This document shows, in pieces, positions 28,543 to 35,148 of a stretch of 35,148 nt of DNA. Positions within the stretch are counted from its first letter, which is position 1. The number at the start of each line of letters is the position of its first letter. The DNA lies in the NCBI GenBank assembly GCA_027074805.1, contig JALTCK010000033.1, positions 1-35,148 on the forward strand, written 5' to 3'. The position numbers and the translations under genes were made by a program. The notes beneath the pieces were generated by a model. It ran no database searches. It was not told where the DNA came from and worked only from the letters and a program-made list of their open reading frames with translations. Source of the DNA: Thermococcus sp. GTDB taxonomy: Archaea > Methanobacteriota_B > Thermococci > Thermococcales > Thermococcaceae.

Positions 28543-29763
28543 ATGATACTCCAGGTCGCCCTTGATCTCACCGATGTTGAGCAGGCCATTTCTATAGCTG
28601 AAAGAGCCGCTCACGGCGGTGCGCACTGGCTTGAAGTTGGCACTCCCCTCATAAAGAAGGAGGGAATGCGTGCCGTGGAGCTTCTGAAGAGACGTTTTCC
28701 GGACAGGAAAATAGTGGCTGACCTTAAGACTATGGACACCGGTGCCCTAGAGGTGGAGATGGCCGCAAGGCATGGGGCCGATGTTGTTTCTATTCTCGGA
28801 GTTGCCGACGACAAAACAATTAAGGACGCTGTTGAGGTTGCCCGGAAGTACGGGATACGAGTCATGGTGGACCTCATAGGAGTTAGGGATAAGGTTAAGA
28901 GAGCCAAAGAGCTCGAGAAGATGGGGGTTCACTACATACTAGTACACACCGGCATAGATGAGCAGGTTCAGGGGAAGACTCCACTCGAAGACCTTGAGAA
29001 GGTCGTTCAGGCTGTCAGGGTCCCCGTGGCCGTCGCTGGAGGCCTCAATCTTGAGACCATTCCAAAGGTCATAGAGCTTGGTGCCACCATAATAATCGTC
29101 GGAGGGGCCATAACAAAGGCAAAGGATCCAGAGAAAATCACGAGAAAGATCATAGATCTCTTCTGGGGAGAGTATATGATGACCATAAGGAAGGCCATGA
29201 AGGACATCGTGGAGCACATAGGGAACGTTTCTGAACAGATCAAGCTAGAGCAGGTTAGGGGTTTCGTCGATGCAATGATAGGGGCCAACAAAATCTTCAT
29301 TTACGGGGCTGGAAGGAGCGGGCTAGTCGGAAAGGCCTTCGCCATGAGGCTTATGCACTTAGATTTCAATGTCTACGTCGTTGGTGAGACCATAACGCCA
29401 GCTTTTGAGCCTGGAGATCTCCTGATAGCCATCAGCGGTTCAGGTGAGACCACGAGCATAGTTGACGCAGCAGAGATAGCTAAGAAACAGGGTGGAAAGG
29501 TCGTCACGATAACATCCTACGCTAACTCCACCCTCGGAAAGCTCTCGGATGTCGTCGTTGAGATTCCAGGAAGGGCAAAGACGGACATACCAACCGATTA
29601 TATCGCCCGGCAGATGCTCACTCAGTACAAGTGGATAGCTCCCATGGGGACTCTCTTTGAGGACTCAACCATGGTATTCCTGGACGGAGTAATAGCCCTC
29701 CTCATGGCAACATTCCAGAAGACCGAAAAGGATATGAGGAGGAAGCATGCGACCCTTGAATAA
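28543..29763 (+). CDS. Fused 3-hexulose-6-phosphate synthase / 6-phospho-3-hexuloisomerase
   Basis: HPS half 'LQVALDLTDVEQAISIAERAAHGGAHWLEVGTPLIK...VADLKTMDTGALEVEMAARHGADVVSILG'; SIS half 'IFIYGAGRSGLVGKAFAMRLMHL...AISGSGETTSIVDAAEIAKKQGGKVVTITS'. Confidence 0.95.
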   Translation: MILQVALDLTDVEQAISIAERAAHGGAHWLEVGTPLIKKEGMRAVELLKRRFPDRKIVADLKTMDTGALEVEMAARHGADVVSILGVADDKTIKDAVEVARKYGIRVMVDLIGVRDKVKRAKELEKMGVHYILVHTGIDEQVQGKTPLEDLEKVVQAVRVPVAVAGGLNLETIPKVIELGATIIIVGGAITKAKDPEKITRKIIDLFWGEYMMTIRKAMKDIVEHIGNVSEQIKLEQVRGFVDAMIGANKIFIYGAGRSGLVGKAFAMRLMHLDFNVYVVGETITPAFEPGDLLIAISGSGETTSIVDAAEIAKKQGGKVVTITSYANSTLGKLSDVVVEIPGRAKTDIPTDYIARQMLTQYKWIAPMGTLFEDSTMVFLDGVIALLMATFQKTEKDMRRKHATLE

Positions 29764-29772
29764 GGGATAGAT

Positions 29773-30525
29773 ATGCCATCCTTTACCCACATTTTTGTTG
29801 GAATCGGAAACACCGGTTCGAGGATAGTGAATGGGATAAAGGCGGATGGAATAGTGAAAGTCACAGTGAATCCAGCCTACTACTTACTCCCGAGCTCAGA
29901 GAGGTATGCACAAAGGCTCAGTTCCTTTTTTGAGTCTATTCCGAAAAACTCATTTCTATGGCTGGTTTTCGAGGACAAGCCGTTAAACCACGAGCTTCGT
30001 GAGGTTATAGAAACTGCTCTCCCAGGTGACGTAATTAAGCTAGCCTACGTTCTTACTCCCAACAGAGAGCTCGTAACCACTGGAAAACCGAAGTGGGCCG
30101 AAGGATTTGAGACTGTATTCTACGACTCGCTATGGGACTTCTTCAACGGGAAATACTCAATATCAAAGGCCTTTGAAAGCGCCAGTCAGGGGATAGGCCG
30201 CATGTTCTCAAAACTCTACTACTATCTCGAAACCCAGATGCTGGTCAACATTGACTATGCGGATCTTTTCAACATGATAAAAGGGGGGAATGTAGGGATA
30301 CTCAGACTCCTGAGAGGTGTTGACTTTGACTGGCACTGGGGTCTATGGGATAGGGGTCTCGTGGCACTCCTAGTTGGAGAGGAGGCTCCTCTCAAAGATG
30401 CTCACAGCATACTGGGAAGGTTCCAGGAGATACTCTCAGAGAAGGACGTGATTTGGGGCGTGATAACGGACAAAGATCTCGGAAGGGACTCCGAGATACT
30501 GGCCCTTCTTGTCAAGAGGTGGTAG
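29773..30525 (+). CDS. Divergent tubulin/FtsZ-superfamily-like protein
   Basis: N-terminal 'FVGIGNTGSRIVNGI'; C-terminal 'IDYADLFNMIKGGNVGILRLLRGV...KDVIWGVITDKDLGRDSEILALLVKRW' resembles FtsZ C-terminal sandwich. No GGGTGSG-type loop seen. Confidence 0.55.
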   Translation: MPSFTHIFVGIGNTGSRIVNGIKADGIVKVTVNPAYYLLPSSERYAQRLSSFFESIPKNSFLWLVFEDKPLNHELREVIETALPGDVIKLAYVLTPNRELVTTGKPKWAEGFETVFYDSLWDFFNGKYSISKAFESASQGIGRMFSKLYYYLETQMLVNIDYADLFNMIKGGNVGILRLLRGVDFDWHWGLWDRGLVALLVGEEAPLKDAHSILGRFQEILSEKDVIWGVITDKDLGRDSEILALLVKRW

Positions 30526-30526
30526 A

Positions 30527-31171
30527 ATGAAGGCCCTGTTCTTCGATATAGACGGGACGCTCTTAACCGAGATGCCTCTGATAGAGATGTTCCTTCCTCA
30601 GGTCTATGAGAAGCTCTCTAAGAAGCTCGGAGTGGACAAAAAAGAGGCCAGAGATAGGTTTTTAACCGAGATATTTGGAAGGCGGGACACCTATGACTGG
30701 CATGACTGGAATTTCTTCTTCAGGCTCTTTGACCTTGATGTGAAATACGAGGACCTTCTGAGGAGTTACCCTCACAAACTTCACGTCTATCCTGATACAG
30801 TACCAACCATCGAATGGTTGAGGGATGAAGGCTATAGGCTGGGAGTTATAACGAGCGGACCGGAATACCAGAGACTAAAGCTCAGAATCGCGGGATTGGA
30901 CAAGTATTTCGACGTAGTAGTCACAAGGGATGACGTGGGTGCGATAAAGCCGGAGCCTAAAATCTTCCTCTACGCCATTGAAAGCGTTGGAGTTGGACCT
31001 AAAGACTCTGCCATGGTGGGTGATTCACTCAGTCAGGACGTCTACGGCGCTAAAAACGTCGGAATGAAGGCGGTGTGGATAAACCGAAACGGGGATAAAG
31101 GATACAACATGGCAGATTACGAAATAAGAACCCTTCATGAGCTGAGAAAGATTGTGGGGGATGGGCTATGA
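30527..31171 (+). CDS. HAD-family hydrolase
   Basis: 'LFFDIDGTLL', 'GVITSGPEYQRLKL', 'AIKPEPKIFLYAI', 'AMVGDSLSQDVYGAKNVGMKAVWINR'. Confidence 0.93.
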   Translation: MKALFFDIDGTLLTEMPLIEMFLPQVYEKLSKKLGVDKKEARDRFLTEIFGRRDTYDWHDWNFFFRLFDLDVKYEDLLRSYPHKLHVYPDTVPTIEWLRDEGYRLGVITSGPEYQRLKLRIAGLDKYFDVVVTRDDVGAIKPEPKIFLYAIESVGVGPKDSAMVGDSLSQDVYGAKNVGMKAVWINRNGDKGYNMADYEIRTLHELRKIVGDGL

Positions 31172-31347
31172 AGGAAATTTTCAATGCAGATGGGATTTTT
31201 GTGAAGTATAGAGAGAAGAGAGTTGAGCTCGAGAATGGACAGGTACTTACCCACAGGAGTGAAGAACCGACGGAGCTCTGGTGGGATCTCAAGGAGGCCA
31301 TTAAGGGCAAGAAGGTTAAAATAGTCGTCTACGAACTCGAGGAATGA
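31168..31347 (+). CDS. Small conserved-looking protein, 59 aa (not in supplied ORF track)
   Basis: ATG overlaps the HAD stop (ATGA); translation MKEIFNADGIFVKYREKRVELENGQVLTHRSEEPTELWWDLKEAIKGKKVKIVVYELEE; stop 4 nt before the next ATG. Confidence 0.65.
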   Translation: MKEIFNADGIFVKYREKRVELENGQVLTHRSEEPTELWWDLKEAIKGKKVKIVVYELEE

Positions 31348-31350
31348 AGT

Positions 31351-32175
31351 ATGATAGGGCACTTAATCAACACCGATGTGGGAAACCGAGGGATTACTAC
31401 GCTCTACCTTGAATACCGCAGAAGAAACTTTAATTTTTTGAAAAACGCTGCAAAAACCTTCCTTAACAACTATGAGCACACTCTCATCGTCACGGGGTTT
31501 CCAATCCCTCCAACAATGAGGGCTGAAACGGATGGTCCACCCGGGGCGGTTGCCCTTTACAATGCCGTAGAAAAGCTCGGAGGGAAGGCTGAAATACTCA
31601 CCTATCCCGAAATCGAGGGGGCCCTCAGAGCTTTCGGGATAGCCTTCACAAAAAATCCCCCCATTGGGGACTATTCTCTGCTCATCGCTGTTGAGACACC
31701 TGGAAGGGCAGCAGATGGGAAATACTACTCCATGAATGGGCTTGAGATAAGGAGAGGAACGTTTGACTGGGCTGTTGAAGAGGCCAGGGAGTTTGGAATT
31801 CCAACCATTGGGATTGGAGATGGTGGAAACGAGGCTGGAATGGGCAAAATAAATGATCTCGTAGCGAAGTACGTTCCCAACGGAGAAAGGATAGGGAGCG
31901 TCGTGGAGACCGATGAGCTTATCCTATCCGCGGTCTCCGACTGGGGAGCATACGGTTTGATCGGGGAGGCGGCGCTTGCCGAGGAAGAGCTCCTGGATGT
32001 GCTGGAAAATCTGGATGAGGGGAGGATCCTGAGGCTTCTCTGGAAAAACGGGATTATAGATGGGGTCTCTAAAAAGGTTGAGCTTAGTGTTGATGGGATA
32101 CCTGAAAGGGTACACTCCAAATTCATTAGGCTCTTAACCTCTGTTGTTGAATTTAAGATAGCCCTAGGAGATTGA
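31351..32175 (+). CDS. DUF4392 / D-glutamate cyclase-like protein
   Basis: 'VTGFPIPPTMRAETDGPPGAVALYNAVEKLGG', 'IPTIGIGDGGNEAGMGKI', 'VVETDELILSAVSDWGAYGL'. Confidence 0.75.
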   Translation: MIGHLINTDVGNRGITTLYLEYRRRNFNFLKNAAKTFLNNYEHTLIVTGFPIPPTMRAETDGPPGAVALYNAVEKLGGKAEILTYPEIEGALRAFGIAFTKNPPIGDYSLLIAVETPGRAADGKYYSMNGLEIRRGTFDWAVEEAREFGIPTIGIGDGGNEAGMGKINDLVAKYVPNGERIGSVVETDELILSAVSDWGAYGLIGEAALAEEELLDVLENLDEGRILRLLWKNGIIDGVSKKVELSVDGIPERVHSKFIRLLTSVVEFKIALGD

Positions 32176-32209
32176 AACATTTATAAATCTCACTTTCTTT
32201 TCTAGCCTC

Positions 32210-32830
32210 ATGAAGCTCGAAGACTTTATTTCCTATCCAGAGTCCCATGAGCTTATCAAAAGAACGCACGAATTTGCCCGCTCATTCTTTGAGAGGAACG
32301 GAACCCACGGCTTCGATCACGTAGAACGTGTTTTCAACCTATGTCTTCACATAGGTCGAGAGGAGGGGGCTGACCTCGAGGTTTTGGCCCTAGCTGCACT
32401 CCTCCACGATGTTGCAAGACCTCTAGAGAGCGCTGGGAAGGTTCGAGACCACGCAGTTGAAGGGGCGAGAATAGCAAGGCGCTTTCTCAAGGGCCTCGAT
32501 TATCCTGAAGAGAAGATTGAAAGGGTTGTCCATGCCATAGAGGCTCACCGTTTCTCTCGTGGGCCTGAGCCGAGAACGCTGGAGGCCAAAATCCTCAGTG
32601 ACGCTGACAAGCTCGATGCAATAGGCGCGATTGGAATAGCACGAGTTTTCATGTATTCCGGGGAGCATGGGCGGGACATAGCAGCATCCTTAAGGCACTT
32701 TGAGGAGAAAATATTGAAACTGAAGGATTTGATGTATACGGAAACGGCAAAGCGCATTGCCGAGGAGAGACATCGATTCACCAAGGAGTTTATCAGGAGG
32801 ATACTGCTGGAAATCGAGGGAGAGATGTAA
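32210..32830 (+). CDS. HD-domain phosphohydrolase
   Basis: 'GTHGFDHVERVFNLCLHIGREEGADLEVLALAALLHDVARP' and 'ILSDADKLDAIGAIGIAR'. Confidence 0.88.
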   Translation: MKLEDFISYPESHELIKRTHEFARSFFERNGTHGFDHVERVFNLCLHIGREEGADLEVLALAALLHDVARPLESAGKVRDHAVEGARIARRFLKGLDYPEEKIERVVHAIEAHRFSRGPEPRTLEAKILSDADKLDAIGAIGIARVFMYSGEHGRDIAASLRHFEEKILKLKDLMYTETAKRIAEERHRFTKEFIRRILLEIEGEM

Positions 32831-32931
32831 CCTTCCATGAGCTTTTGATTCATAATAAGGTTTTTAAATGCCTCCCTGAATTAAGGGTTAGCTCCTTTAA
32901 TGTCATTTTTTCAAGCGAGGAGGTGAGAAAG

Positions 32932-33444
32932 ATGAAGGCGCCGATCTGTGAGGTGTGCTTAAAAACCGACGGCATTCTCTGCCCCGCTGATGAGAAAAAA
33001 CTCCAAGAGGGTATCATATCTGAGCTCGACGTTAAAGTTGCGAGACTGCTTTACAAGCTCATCGGCGACGTTGATATGGAGTTCAAAAAAGCCGTTGAAG
33101 CCGGTGATCTTGTTGTCATCATGGTTGGAGAAGGCGATGTTCCAATCACGATCGGAAAGGCTGGAAAGAACATTAAAGCCCTTATGAGGGAGCTCGAGAA
33201 GAGGATACGCGTTATAGAGGCCGCTGATGTAAATTCCCCAGAAGACCTCAAAAAACTTGCCACTGACCTTCTGTATCCAGCTGGAGTCTTTGGAGTCAAC
33301 ATCGTCTACAAACCCGGTGGTGGCCACTACTACAAAGTTCTAATCCTTAGTAGAGACAGGAAGAAGCTTCCAGAGAAACCGCAGCTCCTTGAGGAGATAC
33401 TTTCTCAGATAGCGGGTGCAGAGGTTAAGATAACTTTCATCTGA
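32932..33444 (+). CDS. NusA-like KH-domain transcription factor with N-terminal Cys motif
   Basis: 'APICEVCLKTDGILCP' and KH-like 'VIMVGEGDVPITIGKAGKNIKALMRELEKRIRVIE'; ATG 32932 follows gaggtg. Confidence 0.82.
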   Translation: MKAPICEVCLKTDGILCPADEKKLQEGIISELDVKVARLLYKLIGDVDMEFKKAVEAGDLVVIMVGEGDVPITIGKAGKNIKALMRELEKRIRVIEAADVNSPEDLKKLATDLLYPAGVFGVNIVYKPGGGHYYKVLILSRDRKKLPEKPQLLEEILSQIAGAEVKITFI

Positions 33445-33468
33445 TTTTGCCGTTCTGGAGGGTCTGGA

Positions 33469-34785
33469 ATGTACCGAACTCACTACTCCGGAGAAATAAC
33501 CGAGAAGCTAAACGGAGAGCGCGTCAAGGTTGCTGGATGGGTGTGGGAAATCAAGGATCTGGGTGGAATAAAGTTCCTCTGGCTCAGAGACAGGGAAGGA
33601 ATTGTGCAGATAACTGCACCCAAAAAGAAGGTCGATCTGGAGATATTCAAGCTCATCCCAAAGCTAAACGCGGAAGACGTTGTTGCTGTGGAGGGAATCG
33701 TTAATTTCACCCCAAAGGCGAAGCTCGGCTTCGAGATACTTCCAGAGAAGCTCGAAGTCCTAAGCAGGGCCGAGACCCCACTCCCGCTTGATCCTACGGG
33801 AAAAGTCAAGGCTGAGCTCGACACTAGGCTTGACAACCGCTTCATGGATCTGCGGAAACCAGAAATCATGGCCATCTTCAGGATACGGTCCAGCGTTTTT
33901 AATGCAGTTAGGGACTTTTTCCACAGCGAGGGCTTCATAGAAATTCACACGCCGAAGATCATAGCTACTGCTACAGAAGGGGGCACCGAACTCTTTCCGA
34001 TGAGGTACTTCGAGAAGAACGCCTTCCTTGCGCAGAGTCCTCAGCTGTACAAGCAGATGATGATGGCGAGCGGTCTCGACAGGGTCTATGAGATTGCCCC
34101 GATTTTCAGGGCGGAGGAACACAACACAACCAGGCATTTAAACGAAGCCTGGAGTATCGATGCTGAGATGGCTTTCATTGAGAACGAGGAGGAGGTAATG
34201 GGCCTCCTCGAGAGGCTCGTGGCTCATACAATCAACTACGTCCGCGAGCACAACGCGAGGGAGCTTGAGACCCTCAACTTCGAGCTCGAGGAGCCAAAAC
34301 TGCCCTTCCCGCGCGTGAGCTACGACAGGGCCCTTGAGATTCTGGCCGACCTCGGCAGGGAGATTCCCTGGGGAGAGGACATAGACACCGAGGGCGAGAA
34401 ACTCCTTGGAAAGTACATGCTCGAGAACGAGAACGCCCCTCTCTACTTCATCTACAAATACCCAAGCGATGCCAAACCGTTTTATATAATGAAGTACGAT
34501 GACAAGCCCGAAATCTGCCGTGCCTTTGACCTTGAATATCGGGGTGTTGAGATAACATCTGGAGGCCAGAGAGAGCACCGTATTGAGGTCTTAGAGAAGC
34601 AAATCAGAGAGAAAGGACTAAATCCCCGGAACTTCGAGTTCTATCTTAAGGCCTTCCGCTATGGAATGCCTCCACACGGCGGTTTCGGACTAGGTGCCGA
34701 GAGGCTGATAAAGCAGATGCTCGATCTCGGCAATATCCGAGAGGTCATCCTATTCCCACGTGACAGAAAGAGGCTCACACCGTAA
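33469..34785 (+). CDS. aspS: Aspartyl-tRNA synthetase (archaeal type)
   Basis: OB-fold N-terminus, '[51 protein letters not shown]', C-terminal '[35 protein letters not shown]'. Confidence 0.97.
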   Translation: MYRTHYSGEITEKLNGERVKVAGWVWEIKDLGGIKFLWLRDREGIVQITAPKKKVDLEIFKLIPKLNAEDVVAVEGIVNFTPKAKLGFEILPEKLEVLSRAETPLPLDPTGKVKAELDTRLDNRFMDLRKPEIMAIFRIRSSVFNAVRDFFHSEGFIEIHTPKIIATATEGGTELFPMRYFEKNAFLAQSPQLYKQMMMASGLDRVYEIAPIFRAEEHNTTRHLNEAWSIDAEMAFIENEEEVMGLLERLVAHTINYVREHNARELETLNFELEEPKLPFPRVSYDRALEILADLGREIPWGEDIDTEGEKLLGKYMLENENAPLYFIYKYPSDAKPFYIMKYDDKPEICRAFDLEYRGVEITSGGQREHRIEVLEKQIREKGLNPRNFEFYLKAFRYGMPPHGGFGLGAERLIKQMLDLGNIREVILFPRDRKRLTP

Positions 34786-34851
34786 GGCCTTTATACTGTT
34801 TCCATCTTTATAACGTGAGGTAAGTCATAAACTCAGTGGGAGGATGAAAGA

Positions 34852-35148
34852 ATGCGAAGATTGCTCGCCTTGATAATGGTCCTGTCCTTTCTTCTGGTTC
34901 CACTTGGAACCGTGCATAATCAAGTGGCCGCCGCCAAGGAGCTTCCCTGGGCCGAAGTTAGTGGCATAAAGCTATCGTTGGGTGACAGTGTGACCTTCGG
35001 AAACTACGTTATTACTGTAACTGACATTGATTCGACCACGTGGAGTAAGGCGATTCTCAAAGTTTCAGGCCCACAAGGAACCAAAGAATTTACTCTGGCG
35101 GAAAACGAAAAAGCCTATTACCCCAATTCTGACAATCCTCTCTTGGGG
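34852..35148 (+). CDS. Secreted, possibly S-layer-like protein; truncated by the window edge
   Basis: ATG after gggaggatg; signal peptide 'MRRLLALIMVLSFLLVPLGTVHNQVAAA' then 'ELPWAEVSGIKLSLGDSVTFGNYVITVTDIDSTTWSKAILKVSGPQGTKEF'; open to the end. Confidence 0.65.
   Translation, partial: MRRLLALIMVLSFLLVPLGTVHNQVAAAKELPWAEVSGIKLSLGDSVTFGNYVITVTDIDSTTWSKAILKVSGPQGTKEFTLAENEKAYYPNSDNPLLG

Noticed and set aside
1-35148. CRISPR arrays, tRNA/rRNA genes, IS elements or prophage genes
   Set aside because: No regularly spaced repeats, tRNA-like folds, rRNA signatures, transposases or integrases recognised by eye; tRNAscan-SE and a CRISPR finder would be decisive.

Overview
The window looks like a euryarchaeal chromosome segment from Thermococcales (probably Thermococcus). 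Supporting signs are reverse gyrase, TrmBL2, a CGP-CTERM protein, a fused HPS-PHI and archaeal TATA/BRE promoters. About 36 protein-coding genes can be supported. They include a BMP-family nucleoside-type ABC importer, a ZnuA-like binding protein, a secreted HExxH protein, cysS, a long FKBP, a divergent thiamine cluster (thi4/thiD-thiN versus thiC), acdB, a DUF4139-like protein, a CGP-CTERM beta-propeller protein, a SWIM protein, reverse gyrase, TrmBL2, hps-phi, a tubulin/FtsZ-like protein, HAD, DUF4392-like and HD proteins, a NusA-like KH protein, aspS, and a truncated secreted protein at the right edge. I recognised no rRNA, tRNA, CRISPR array or transposon. The main observation is that the BMP substrate-binding lipoprotein (576-1892) appears circularly permuted: the canonical C-terminal half follows the signal peptide and the canonical N-terminal half comes last. 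Other notable items are a graveyard of two decayed genes (about 13.42-14.09 kb), a divergent tubulin/FtsZ-like protein, a ZnuA-like protein that seems to lack the usual third His ligand, a duplicated motif in the thi4/thiC divergent promoter, convergent gene ends built on inverted repeats, and a 59-aa ORF absent from the supplied track. Family calls come from reading motifs and remembered homologs; no searches were run.
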